Positions 22,781 to 31,684 are shown, counted from the stretch's first letter. The stretch is 31,987 bases of DNA from Clostridiales bacterium (GCA_003343885.1 QAKH01000010.1:1-31987), one strand, 5' to 3'. The notes: generated from the sequence alone by a model not told the origin. Made by a program: numbers and translations.

Positions 22781-24391
22781 ATGGAAAAACTTTACCGACT
22801 GATAAAAAACGGAATGGACTTGTCATACTATGTCGCAACGCCGGAAAATTATGATAAAAGTAAGAAATACCCGCTTATCGTAGCTCTTCACGGTGCCGGA
22901 ACGTACGGAGAAAACCCGGAGGTACTGCTCGGCAATCCTGAATATACCGGTTACCTGAAATTCAAGCCGCAGGCAATCCTGCTTATGCCGCACAGCCGCT
23001 TTGAACCCTGGAGCACCCAATGTGCAAACTTAAAGCATGTTATCGACCTGGTGTGCGAAAGCTACAATGTGGATACACTGCGCATTTCCATATGCGGCGC
23101 AAGCATGGGCGGATACGGCACGTGGGACATGATAATGTCATACCCTGATTTTTTTGCGGCGGCAGCTCCCATATGCGGAGGCGGAATGAGATGGAGAAGC
23201 GACCGTGTTGCCGACATGCCCATTTGGGTTTATCACGGCGACAAAGATGATGTCGTCCTGCCTGAGCGCTCTATCGAAATATACGAGCATTTAAAGAAAG
23301 TAAATCCCGAAAACAGCGAGCTTCATCTGACAATATGCGAAAACACGGGGCATAATTCGTGGGAAAAGGCGTACCTTGAAGACAACGTTTACGGCTGGCT
23401 CATTTCCCACAGCAGAAAAAGCTTTTCTGTTTATGCCGCAGGACCCGTTGCGGGCGGCGGAATAAGCCGTTTCAAACTTAAAAACGGAATTCTTACCCAT
23501 GAAGAAACCTATGGCGATGAGGGCGTCATGTATATGACGATAAAAAACGGAAAGCTTTTCGCCCTTGCAAACGAGCCGCTTGGGAAACGTGAAGGCGGCG
23601 TGTTCAAATATGACATACACCAGTCAAGGCTCGTGAACCGCAGCGCCATATTCCCAACATTCGGAAAAGCTACCTGCCATCTTGCTGTTGACGACGATGA
23701 AAACATTTACATTGCAAATTACCTCACCGGAAATATTGCCAAGGTCAACATGCAAAGCGGCACCACCTTATGTGCGTACCACCGCGGCGAGAGCATAAAC
23801 AAGCCTCGTCAGGACAAACAGCACACGCACCATATAGCCATAACTCCCGACAAGCGTGCTTTTACTGTCTGCGACCTGGGAACCGACACAATCCACGTAT
23901 ATGATTTTAATCTGTGTGAGATTTCGCGGGCATCCGCCGACTTGGCCTCCGGTCCCAGACATATCGTTTTTTCAGATTGCGGCAGGTACGCTTACTGCGT
24001 AAACGAACTGAACAATACCGTTACATCTTACGAGTATTCTGACTGCACGCTTACAAAAATACAGTCGTTCGACATGCTTCCGCTTGATTTGAACGGCGAA
24101 ACGACTGCCGCCGCTATACGAATATGCGGAAAATACCTGTACGCCTCCACCAGAGGTTTTGATTCCATTACACGTTTTGAAGTCAACGGCGGAAATCTCA
24201 CCTATATAGACACCACTCCTGCCTATGGCAAAAGCCCGAGAGATTTCAACATTTCTCCGGACGGGAAAAACCTGATATGCGCTAACGAAGGCGGAAACAT
24301 TACGCTGTTTAACATAATGTCTGACGGTTCTCTCGAATACACCGGCACAGAGTACGAGGTTCCCGGTGCAATGTGTGTAGTATTTAACTGA
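22781..24391 (+). CDS. Esterase and YbhE-type lactonase fusion
   Basis: 536 residues from the ATG at 22781, which has AAAGGA ten bases upstream; an in-frame ATG at 22757 lacks a site. Residues about 1-212 are an alpha/beta hydrolase of the PHB-depolymerase/dienelactone-hydrolase kind, with nucleophile Ser108 in ICGASMGGYG, Asp156 in YHGDKDDVV and His191 in NTGHNSW. Residues about 215-536 are a seven-bladed-propeller lactonase (YbhE/6-phosphogluconolactonase-like): VCDLGTDTIHVYDF, ASGPRHIVFSDCGRYAYCVN, and KSPRDFNISPDGKNLICANE. There is no signal peptide or membrane segment, so it should be cytosolic. Both halves look intact. Both would cleave ester or lactone bonds, which suggests release and opening of a sugar-acid derivative; the substrate is not known. 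Confidence 0.85.
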   Translation: MEKLYRLIKNGMDLSYYVATPENYDKSKKYPLIVALHGAGTYGENPEVLLGNPEYTGYLKFKPQAILLMPHSRFEPWSTQCANLKHVIDLVCESYNVDTLRISICGASMGGYGTWDMIMSYPDFFAAAAPICGGGMRWRSDRVADMPIWVYHGDKDDVVLPERSIEIYEHLKKVNPENSELHLTICENTGHNSWEKAYLEDNVYGWLISHSRKSFSVYAAGPVAGGGISRFKLKNGILTHEETYGDEGVMYMTIKNGKLFALANEPLGKREGGVFKYDIHQSRLVNRSAIFPTFGKATCHLAVDDDENIYIANYLTGNIAKVNMQSGTTLCAYHRGESINKPRQDKQHTHHIAITPDKRAFTVCDLGTDTIHVYDFNLCEISRASADLASGPRHIVFSDCGRYAYCVNELNNTVTSYEYSDCTLTKIQSFDMLPLDLNGETTAAAIRICGKYLYASTRGFDSITRFEVNGGNLTYIDTTPAYGKSPRDFNISPDGKNLICANEGGNITLFNIMSDGSLEYTGTEYEVPGAMCVVFN

Positions 24392-24455
24392 ATTCAAATT
24401 TTGCTTTAAATAAAATTTGTGCAGTTATAACAACTATGTTTGTAAGTTTTGTACA

Positions 24456-24484
24456 TTTACTTTAAAGCGGAGAGATGGTATACT
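24456..24484 (+). promoter_or_regulatory. Promoter of the solute-binding lipoprotein gene
   Basis: TTTACT (24456-24461), 17-base spacer, TATACT (24479-24484). The -10 matches five of six, the -35 four of six. The leader would be about 80 bases. No good terminator separates it from the previous gene; the AT-rich repeat at 24395-24419 has no T-run. Confidence 0.55.
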
Positions 24485-24569
24485 AAACGTATGCATAGAC
24501 AGTAAGCGTATTCTCTGTCGCCGCATAATTTATTATTCAGATATCCTCATATACGGAAGGAGTTATTGT

Positions 24570-26033
24570 ATGTTCAAAAGGATATTTTTAGCGGTTTTGA
24601 CAGCCGCGGCGCTGCTTGTTTTTTCAGCCTGCGACGATAACAGCAAAGAAGTTAACAACAATACCGGCAATGTTCAAAATAATCAACAAACGCCGGGAGA
24701 TGTTCAGGATGGAGAAGAGGAACAAATCGATTATCTGTCTGATTTGTCCACCGAAAAATATGACGGATATAACTTCAGAATGCTGTTGAGAAAAGGAATG
24801 ATAGCCGATCAGTATCTCGAAGAGGATTCGACAGACCTTGTTGAAAGCGCAACCTATAAGCGCAACAAATACGTTGAAGAGAGATACGGAATTACAATTA
24901 CCGCAACTGAATCCAGCTCTACATACGAGACCGACGCGCTGAACTCCATTCTTGCCGGCGATGATGCATACGACCTGATATTTGCACATTCACGTGCAGC
25001 CTTCACATACGCTGTGCAAGGGGCTGCGTATAATGTAAACGACATAGAGTCGATTCATCTCGATAAGCCATGGTGGTCAAAAGATATCAAAAACAGCTGC
25101 AACGTCAACGGATACTTATATGTGCTGGACGGCGACATAACTACGCAGGGCTTAGGAAATGCTATGTGCATGTATTTCAACAAGAATTTGTTTGATGAGC
25201 TTGGATTCGATTATCCCTACGAATTAGTAAGGGACGGCGACTGGACCTTCGACGAGTTTGCCTACCTTGCGAAAAAGGGCGGCAAGGATCTTGACGGTAA
25301 CGGCATAATGGAACCTGAGGTGGATCGCTTCGGTTTTGTTACGCCCGAATGGGAAGCGCCGATAAATGTTTTATACACCGGCGGTCAGAAGATTTATGAC
25401 AAAAATGAAGAAGGCAAGCTTGAGCTTACACTTTACAGCAACAAGACAGTCGATATCTTTGACGACTTTTTCAGTCTTCTCGGAAATGAAGCATGCTTCC
25501 TTCAGGAAACCGAAGGCGGCAATAAGTACAACGGCTCAAATCCCTTCACAACCGGCAGAGCAATGATATACTCCTCAACGCTGGGCAGCGCAAAAGGATT
25601 CCGTGACATGGATGACGACTTTGGAATCATTCCATATCCTAAATTTGACGAAGAGGACGAATACGCAACCGTTATAAACGGTCATGCTCATCTTATAGTA
25701 ATCCCAATTACCGTTGAAGATGTGGAGAGAACCGGAGCTATCACCGAGGCACTTTGCGCTTACGGTTCAAGAGATGTAATACCTGCATTTTACGATGTAT
25801 CACTCAAAACAAAGTATGCTCGTGACGAGGAATCTGAGGACATGATGGACCTCATAAAGAGCAGCATTGTCTACGACCTTGGCTACGTTTCAGGAAGCCC
25901 GCTTCAGTCGGTTGGACGTGACCTTGCAAAAGCAACAAGCCATGATTTTGCCTCGTTCTACGCTTCTAAAGAATCCTCCGCACTTATACAGGTGGAAGAA
26001 TTCAACGAGGATTACGGTCACTTTGAAAGCTGA
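24570..26033 (+). CDS. Extracellular solute-binding lipoprotein, family 1 type
   Basis: 487 residues from the ATG at 24570, with GGAAGGAG seven bases ahead. The N-terminus MFKRIFLAVLTAAALLVFSA and Cys21 make a lipoprotein signal; the mature end is an Asn/Gln/Glu-rich tether. The rest resembles ABC sugar-binding proteins: YKRNKYVEERYGITI, ILAGDDAYDLIFAHS, YFNKNLFDELGFDYP, DGDWTFDEFAYLAKKGGKDL, and TTGRAMIYSSTLGSAKG. It would sit on the outer face of the membrane and deliver a sugar or oligosaccharide. No permease or ATPase gene accompanies it, and a terminator follows, so it must work with a transporter coded elsewhere or serve as a sensor. Substrate unknown. Confidence 0.87.
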   Translation: MFKRIFLAVLTAAALLVFSACDDNSKEVNNNTGNVQNNQQTPGDVQDGEEEQIDYLSDLSTEKYDGYNFRMLLRKGMIADQYLEEDSTDLVESATYKRNKYVEERYGITITATESSSTYETDALNSILAGDDAYDLIFAHSRAAFTYAVQGAAYNVNDIESIHLDKPWWSKDIKNSCNVNGYLYVLDGDITTQGLGNAMCMYFNKNLFDELGFDYPYELVRDGDWTFDEFAYLAKKGGKDLDGNGIMEPEVDRFGFVTPEWEAPINVLYTGGQKIYDKNEEGKLELTLYSNKTVDIFDDFFSLLGNEACFLQETEGGNKYNGSNPFTTGRAMIYSSTLGSAKGFRDMDDDFGIIPYPKFDEEDEYATVINGHAHLIVIPITVEDVERTGAITEALCAYGSRDVIPAFYDVSLKTKYARDEESEDMMDLIKSSIVYDLGYVSGSPLQSVGRDLAKATSHDFASFYASKESSALIQVEEFNEDYGHFES

Positions 26034-26068
26034 TTTTCAAAAACTCCGTATAAGCAGGACAAAGAAAA

Positions 26069-26105
26069 CTCCCGTGCCGCAAAATGCGGCACGGGAGCAT
26101 TTTTT
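26069..26105. terminator. Bidirectional terminator between convergent genes
   Basis: A perfect 12-bp stem, CTCCCGTGCCGC (26069-26080) with GCGGCACGGGAG (26086-26097), loop AAAAT, and T6 on the + strand (26100-26105). It lies 35 bases after the lipoprotein stop. On the minus strand the stem is nine bases past the enolase-family stop, with a TTTTCTTT run after it, so it can serve both. Confidence 0.93.
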
Positions 26106-26106
26106 A

Positions 26107-27450
26107 TCAAGACCAAATGCGATCGTTAGAAAATTCCCTGTTCCATTCGTCGGTCGGTTCAAAATATCCGGGAATGTTTGCGTTGATATGGGCACGAAGT
26201 ACATCTTCATTCAGCTCATCAAAGCCAAGTCCCGGCTTTTCGGGAACACTGATAAATCCGTCTTTTATGAACGGCTTTTGTATGCCGGTTACCATATCCG
26301 CCCACCATGGAACATCTATGGAGTGAAATTCAAGTGCGAGAACATTGTGCATTGCGGCAGCTGTGTGCACTGCGGCAAGGCAGGCAACAGGACTTTCCGC
26401 CATGTGTACGGCGACGGCTACTCCGTGTTCATCTGCAATATCCGCGATTTTCTTTAGTTCAAGTGCCCCTCCGCATGTGAGTATATCCGGGTGAATAACC
26501 GATACTCCGCCGGCTTTAATAAGTGTTTCAAACCCCTCTTTCAGGTATATATCCTCACCGGTGCACACAGGGATAAGGCAGGAATTTCTAAGCCGTACAT
26601 ACTGATCTGTGTACATCCACGGAACCATGTCCTCAATCCACGCAAGATTATATTTTTCCATGCGGCGAGCAAATCTGATACAGTCCTCAACACACACATG
26701 CCCGAAATGGTCAACGGCAAGAGGCACGTCGTATCCTATTACTTCACGCACCTGTCGAACATATTCCTCAAGGTAATCAAGACCTTTTTCCGTGATGTGT
26801 ATTCCGGTAAACGGGTGAGCGGTCGTTACTATCTGATAGCTTTTCTGATGTTTTACCATATCGGCTGTCACCGAGCCGCCTTGAACATTGAGTATGTGCG
26901 AAGCGTATTTTTTCATATCGTCGATAAAACCGAGAGGAGCATTCAAAGTACCGGGCTCATCGAGAAGAAGTCCTATTCCTAAGTCCATCTTCAAAAAAGT
27001 AAAGCCCATCTCCATGCGTTTTTTTAGAGCTTGTCCCATATCGGCGCCTGTGTGCTTGCCGTCAACGTCGGTATCGCAGTAGACACGAACTTTATCTCTG
27101 AATTTTCCGCCGAGAAGCTGGTAAAGCGGTACTCCGTAAGCTTTTCCGGCAAGATCCCACAATGCTATTTCAATTCCCGACACTCCCCCTCCCTGGCGTG
27201 AATGTCCGCCGAACTGCTTGATTTTTCTGAAAATCTTATCGACGTTGCACGGGTTTTCACCCAAAATACGGCTCTTTAACATCAGGGCATACGTTTTGCT
27301 TGAGGCATCTCTTACTTCCCCGTATCCGCATATCCCCTGATTGGTCATAATTTTAAGTATAGTACAGCGCTTTGGGGCTCCGTCAATATCAACGAAGCGC
27401 ATGTCTGTTATTTTTAACTCACTTGGCAAAGAATTTGTGTTCACGCACAT
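26107..27450 (-). CDS. Enolase-superfamily enzyme (mandelate racemase/muconate lactonizing type)
   Basis: 447 residues. Enzymes of this superfamily abstract a proton alpha to a carboxylate, commonly to dehydrate or racemise sugar acids. The capping domain is at about 11-120 (GYGEVRD, then GVSGIEIALWDLAGKAYGVP). In the barrel, likely residues are Lys154 and Asp156 (FLKMDLG), metal ligands Asp247 (AVDHFGH), Glu273 (AWIEDMV) and Glu299 (CTGEDIY), and His349 (AVHMAESP). The K-x-D and D-H-x-G-H patterns are not those of the mandelate racemase or galactonate dehydratase types I know, so the exact reaction is open; a sugar-acid dehydratase is my best guess. The ATG at 27450 has AAAGGA eight bases upstream; an ATG at 27455 is out of frame. 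Confidence 0.88.
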   Translation of the reverse strand: MCVNTNSLPSELKITDMRFVDIDGAPKRCTILKIMTNQGICGYGEVRDASSKTYALMLKSRILGENPCNVDKIFRKIKQFGGHSRQGGGVSGIEIALWDLAGKAYGVPLYQLLGGKFRDKVRVYCDTDVDGKHTGADMGQALKKRMEMGFTFLKMDLGIGLLLDEPGTLNAPLGFIDDMKKYASHILNVQGGSVTADMVKHQKSYQIVTTAHPFTGIHITEKGLDYLEEYVRQVREVIGYDVPLAVDHFGHVCVEDCIRFARRMEKYNLAWIEDMVPWMYTDQYVRLRNSCLIPVCTGEDIYLKEGFETLIKAGGVSVIHPDILTCGGALELKKIADIADEHGVAVAVHMAESPVACLAAVHTAAAMHNVLALEFHSIDVPWWADMVTGIQKPFIKDGFISVPEKPGLGFDELNEDVLRAHINANIPGYFEPTDEWNREFSNDRIWS

Positions 27451-27486
27451 ATCATGTTTCCTTTCGGTTATTTTTTAGTACGCCTT

Positions 27487-27492
27487 ATTATA
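27487..27492 (-). promoter_or_regulatory. Likely -10 element of the enolase-family gene
   Basis: TATAAT on the minus strand, 37 bases before the start codon. The -35 place holds only TAGAAG, a poor match. Two 11-bp direct repeats lie directly upstream, which would fit a promoter needing an activator. Confidence 0.4.
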
Positions 27493-27515
27493 GAAATAAT
27501 TTACTTTTTCTTCTA

Positions 27516-27547
27516 CAACTTTTTCACATGCTTTGTCAACTTTTTCA
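27516..27547. repeat. 11-bp direct repeat upstream of the enolase-family gene
   Basis: CAACTTTTTCA occurs at 27516-27526 and 27537-27547, 21 bases start to start, i.e. two helical turns. Read on the minus strand it is TGAAAAAGTTG twice, ending next to the -35 position of the TATAAT at 27492-27487. The spacing suits a pair of operator half-sites for a regulator bound to one DNA face. AT-rich surroundings make chance possible. Confidence 0.45.
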
Positions 27548-27587
27548 TTTATTTGCTTATTATTTGATTAATGTTAACTTGTGCGTC

Positions 27588-27616
27588 TTGCAAAACATTG
27601 TCGAATATTGTATAAT
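27588..27616 (+). promoter_or_regulatory. Promoter of the GHL10-amidase gene
   Basis: TTGCAA (27588-27593), a 17-base spacer and a perfect TATAAT (27611-27616). Transcription should start near 27623, leaving a 5' leader of about 128 bases. The same TTGCAA box and spacing occur in the S10 promoter. Confidence 0.8.
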
Positions 27617-27750
27617 TTATTCGATGGAGTATAACTTAAACAACGTGAATGATTTTTCTAAAAACAATTTGCAAAGGATATAAATCATATCATCTGCAAT
27701 ATACAACATACATTATAGGGAACAAATGAAGGGAAGTGCGAATTTACAGC

Positions 27751-30700
27751 ATGCTTGACAAAAACAACTTAAATAATCCGACAAATCAGCCGTCCGGCGA
27801 TATAAACAATACAAATAATAATGATATAAATTACACTAAAGATACAGGCAGCTTAGATAATATAAAAAATAATGTAAAAAATAAAAACTCAGCGTTCACT
27901 GCCGAATACGACCAAGCACGCCGCAATGAAAGTGACATATCTCAAGAGCAAAGACTTATCATGGCGGTGAGGAACGCAAGAAAAAGGAAGAAACAAAGCC
28001 GCCACTCAGCAATGATCATTTCATTGCTTACGGTTTTCGTGTTTGCACTTACCGGCTTTTTTGTATTTATGGCGGTCGGTAAAAATTTCACGGTCAAGCC
28101 CGAAGCGGATAACCCCTCTGACACCTTAAGTTCAGGCGAGGTCTCAGAAGATATTCCGACTTCTACGCTTCCTGACAACGTAGTCTATGATTTTGAAAAT
28201 GAAGAAATGCGCGGAGTTTGGATTGCGTCGGTAATAAACATAAATTATCCGTCCAAAACAGGGCTTACAGCAGATGAACTGAAAGCTGAGCTTGACGATA
28301 TAGTGAAAAACGCTTCGGAAGCCGGATTAAATGCTATATTTTTCCAAGTACGTCCGACATCTGACGCACTCTACCCTTCCGAAATTTTCCCGTGGTCAAA
28401 ATACATAACCGGAACACAGGGAGTTGCTCCCGAAGGAAATTTTGACAGCCTTGCCTACATCATCGAAAAAGCCGCTGAAAAAAACATCAAGGTACACGCA
28501 TGGGTAAATCCTTACAGAGTTACCATGTACGAATCCGACGAGGCAGGTCTTGCCTCTAATCACCCTGCTGTTTTGCACCCGGAATATACGGTTAAATACG
28601 CCGACGGCAAGACATATTTCAATCCGGGACTTCCCGAAGTTCGCACTCTCGTCATTGAAGGAGTAAAGGAGCTTGCAACCAATTATCCTGATCTTGCCGG
28701 CATACATTTTGACGATTACTTTTACCCATATCCTTCCGGAAATGCTGATTTTGACGATGCTGCGGCATACGAAATGTACGGCGGAGGAATGGACAAAGCC
28801 GACTGGAGAAGAGAAAACGTCAACGCACTTGTAAAAGGAGCTTATGAAGCGATAAAAGCCATAAATCCGGATATGCAGTTCGGAGTATCCCCGTTCGGCA
28901 TATGGGCTAACGCCGGAAGCGACACGCCTGAGCAAGGAAGCACAAGCTCCGGACTTGAGGCATACTCTTCGCTTTACTGCGACGCTTTATCCTGGGCGAA
29001 AGGCGGATATGTGGATTATCTCGTTCCGCAGATATACTGGAGCTTTGCCACTTCAAGCGCGCCGTTTGACAACATTGCAAGATGGTGGAACGCGGCTCTT
29101 GACGGAACGGGAGTCGATTTCTACATAGGTCACGCCGCTTACAAGGTTAATGATTATGCTGAAAATGAAATAGGAATACAGGTTGAGTTTGCGCGAACTC
29201 TCATGTGCTATAAGGGAAGCGTGTACTATGGCTATGAGGAAATAAAGAACAACACACGAGGTCTTAAGGACAAGATAGCCGAGTTAAACTCGTACCCTAT
29301 ACGTTACACCGAATCTGACAGCGACTCTAACCTTTCCGTATATCAGCCGTACAACAACTATTACGTTTCGGCTCCTACCGTTACTCTTGTAGGCAGCTCC
29401 GATCCGGGTGCGCCGCTGACAGTAAACGGAAACAAAATATCCAGAACTAAAAGCGGACTGTTCTCATATTACGGAACGGTGACGACCGGCATCAATGTCT
29501 TTACCCTGGAGCAAAACGGGACTACTTCCACTCACAACATAAATTATAACAACAAAAAGAACTCATCTCCGAGCGTTCAAACCCTCTCAAAAATGCAGAT
29601 AACCGACGTAGTGCCGGCAACAGAGGCTTGGCTTACCGTTGGCGACACCCTTAAAATAAGCTGCGTCGCTCCGGCAGGCAGTACCGTTACGGCAAAACTC
29701 GGCGGCATGACGGTAACGCTCAAACCAACGCTCAACACTGTTACTTCGGTAAAATATGCAAAAGAAATATATATGGGAGAAGTAACTCCGTCGTCATTTG
29801 TAACAGAAGATTCCATTGCAACTCTCGGAACCCTTATGGTAACAGCCGTTCTCGGGGACGAAAGCGTCACTGTTCAAGGCGGTCTTGTCAAGCAAATGGG
29901 AGAAAAGGCGCTTGTATACGCTGAAGTAATAAACGATTATTCACACCTGAAGATATCCCCGACCTCGTCTTTCTACGACGATTACACACCGGCTTCGGCG
30001 GGAATGAGGGACTATGTAAAGGGACTTACAGGTAGCTATTACAAGCTCAAATTCGGCGGTTACATTTCGTCATCAAACGTAAAAATAGTAAGCGGCATTG
30101 AGCTTAACGAGAACAAGATAATGTCCGCCAAGGTACAGCTGAACTCTACAAGTACTATCAACAACAAGAACAACTTTACCGATGTAGTTTTCAAGTGCCT
30201 TGAGAACGCGCCCGTAAACGCTGTTGCCTCGGCAGGAAAAATTGACGTGACGTTTTACAACACCGATTCTACGCTTATGCCTCTGCCGGAAGTTGTCCCA
30301 AATCCGCTGATAAGCTCAATAACGGCTGTCGCAAAGGACGAATCGACGGTTGTTTATACGCTGCACTTAAAAAATGAGCTGAACGCCTATGGATACAACG
30401 TTGTTTACGAAAACGGAAACATAATTATCAGGCTCAACAATCCTCAGACTCTTTCCGACAATCCCGATAAGCCGCTTGAAGGAAAGACAATCGTAGTAGA
30501 CGCCGGACACGGCGGAACAGATTCAGGTGCGCTCGGGTGCGGAAGCGTCAACGAGGCGGCGCTGAACCTTGAAATTTCTCTGTATCTGCAAAAAGAGCTT
30601 GAAAATCTCGGCGCGACCGTTCTTATGACAAGAACCGACAATACAACCGTATCGCTCGAAGAGCGAATGGAATTCTTAAACAACGCAAATCCCGATCTTG

Positions 30701-31044
30701 CAATTTCTGTTCATCACAATTCAATAGATTCTACCGCTAACGCTCAAAAAATCCGCGGGTATCTCGGATTATACGGAACAGAAGCCGGCAAGCTCCTTGC
30801 AAAGAATGTGTCGGCATCGGTATCTTCCGAGCTTAACAGATATGAGCGCCCGTATGCTTACCAAATGCTTGCGGTTGCGAGAAATCACCGCTTTCCGTCA
30901 ACTCTTTGCGAGATGTGCTTTATCTCAAACGTTGAGGAATACGAGTGGTCAATAACGCCCGGAAACACGCTCCGTTCCGCAAAAGCCATTGCCGACGGTA
31001 TTCTTGAGTATTACAGGGCACAGGAGGCTTATCTTGCGTATTAA
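27751..31044 (+). CDS. Membrane-anchored GHL10 glycosidase and N-acetylmuramoyl-L-alanine amidase
   Basis: 1097 residues from the ATG at 27751; the ribosome site (GAAGGGA) is rather far, and a GTG at 27736 is the alternative. Residues 1-86 are an Asn-rich, then basic cytosolic part; 87-110 are one membrane segment (MIISLLTVFVFALTGFFVFM). Residues about 153-516 are a GHL10 (DUF187, DigH/YngK-like) barrel: MRGVWIASVININYP, FFQVRPTSDALYPSE, HAWVNPYRV, IHFDDYFYPYP and VPQIYWSFATS. A central beta-rich part (about 517-905) has no family I can name. Residues 911-1090 are an Amidase_3 domain with zinc ligands His920 (DAGHGG), Glu935 and His988 (SVHHNS) and catalytic Glu1054 (LCEMCF). Facing the wall, the amidase would strip stem peptides and the GHL10 part would cut the bare glycan. 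Confidence 0.9.
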   Translation: MLDKNNLNNPTNQPSGDINNTNNNDINYTKDTGSLDNIKNNVKNKNSAFTAEYDQARRNESDISQEQRLIMAVRNARKRKKQSRHSAMIISLLTVFVFALTGFFVFMAVGKNFTVKPEADNPSDTLSSGEVSEDIPTSTLPDNVVYDFENEEMRGVWIASVININYPSKTGLTADELKAELDDIVKNASEAGLNAIFFQVRPTSDALYPSEIFPWSKYITGTQGVAPEGNFDSLAYIIEKAAEKNIKVHAWVNPYRVTMYESDEAGLASNHPAVLHPEYTVKYADGKTYFNPGLPEVRTLVIEGVKELATNYPDLAGIHFDDYFYPYPSGNADFDDAAAYEMYGGGMDKADWRRENVNALVKGAYEAIKAINPDMQFGVSPFGIWANAGSDTPEQGSTSSGLEAYSSLYCDALSWAKGGYVDYLVPQIYWSFATSSAPFDNIARWWNAALDGTGVDFYIGHAAYKVNDYAENEIGIQVEFARTLMCYKGSVYYGYEEIKNNTRGLKDKIAELNSYPIRYTESDSDSNLSVYQPYNNYYVSAPTVTLVGSSDPGAPLTVNGNKISRTKSGLFSYYGTVTTGINVFTLEQNGTTSTHNINYNNKKNSSPSVQTLSKMQITDVVPATEAWLTVGDTLKISCVAPAGSTVTAKLGGMTVTLKPTLNTVTSVKYAKEIYMGEVTPSSFVTEDSIATLGTLMVTAVLGDESVTVQGGLVKQMGEKALVYAEVINDYSHLKISPTSSFYDDYTPASAGMRDYVKGLTGSYYKLKFGGYISSSNVKIVSGIELNENKIMSAKVQLNSTSTINNKNNFTDVVFKCLENAPVNAVASAGKIDVTFYNTDSTLMPLPEVVPNPLISSITAVAKDESTVVYTLHLKNELNAYGYNVVYENGNIIIRLNNPQTLSDNPDKPLEGKTIVVDAGHGGTDSGALGCGSVNEAALNLEISLYLQKELENLGATVLMTRTDNTTVSLEERMEFLNNANPDLAISVHHNSIDSTANAQKIRGYLGLYGTEAGKLLAKNVSASVSSELNRYERPYAYQMLAVARNHRFPSTLCEMCFISNVEEYEWSITPGNTLRSAKAIADGILEYYRAQEAYLAY

Positions 31045-31684
31045 CAAAAAGAAAAACGCGCTTATTTGCGCCGAAAGACTTGCCGAGCACTACCCCGACG
31101 CCGTTTGTTCTCTTGAATACACCGGCGATCCGTGGAAACTGCTCGTTATGTCCCGACTGTCGGCACAGTGTACCGACGCACGGGTAAACATCGTATCTGT
31201 CCCGTTATTTGAGGCTTTTCCGGACGTATACTCAATGGCTGCCGCCGATGTGGGCGACATAGAAAAAATAATATACCCGTGCGGGCTTTACAAGACAAAG
31301 GCACGGGATTTGAGCAAAATGTGCGCGGTTTTGGCTGATAAATATCACGGAAAAGTCCCTGACACAATGGAGGGCTTATTAGAGCTTGCAGGAGTCGGGA
31401 GAAAAATAGCGAATCTCATTATGGGCGACGTATTCGGTAAAGGCGGAATTGTTGCCGACACGCACTGTATCCGCATTTCAAACCGCCTCGGGTTTGCCGA
31501 CAGCGACAATCCGGTAAAGGTAGAGCGGCAGCTTGACGAAATTGTCCCAAAAAATATGCAGACGGATTTCTGCCACCGTCTCGTCCGCTTCGGGCGTGAC
31601 ATTTGTTCCGCAAAAAATCCTAAATGCGGCGAATGTTTCCTTAAAGATATATGCCCGGAGTTTAAAAAACAGCAGTCTGTCTGA
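31034..31684 (+). CDS. nth: Endonuclease III, TTG start
   Basis: 216 residues. It is a DNA glycosylase and AP lyase that removes oxidised pyrimidines. The helix-hairpin-helix LAGVGRKIANLIM carries catalytic Lys124, and ADTHCIRISNRLG carries Asp142. Cys191, 198, 201 and 207 (spacing 6, 2, 5) bind the 4Fe-4S cluster. The start is TTG at 31034: AGGAGG (31022-31027) lies six bases before it, inside the end of the cell-wall hydrolase gene, and no ATG is near the conserved N-terminus. The two genes overlap by 11 bases in different frames, so they are cotranscribed and probably coupled. Near normal length. Confidence 0.95.
   Translation: MRINKKKNALICAERLAEHYPDAVCSLEYTGDPWKLLVMSRLSAQCTDARVNIVSVPLFEAFPDVYSMAAADVGDIEKIIYPCGLYKTKARDLSKMCAVLADKYHGKVPDTMEGLLELAGVGRKIANLIMGDVFGKGGIVADTHCIRISNRLGFADSDNPVKVERQLDEIVPKNMQTDFCHRLVRFGRDICSAKNPKCGECFLKDICPEFKKQQSV

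Noticed and set aside
24395..24419. CAAATTTT/AAAATTTG repeat as a terminator after the esterase-lactonase
   Set aside because: The stem is nearly all A-T and no T-run follows.
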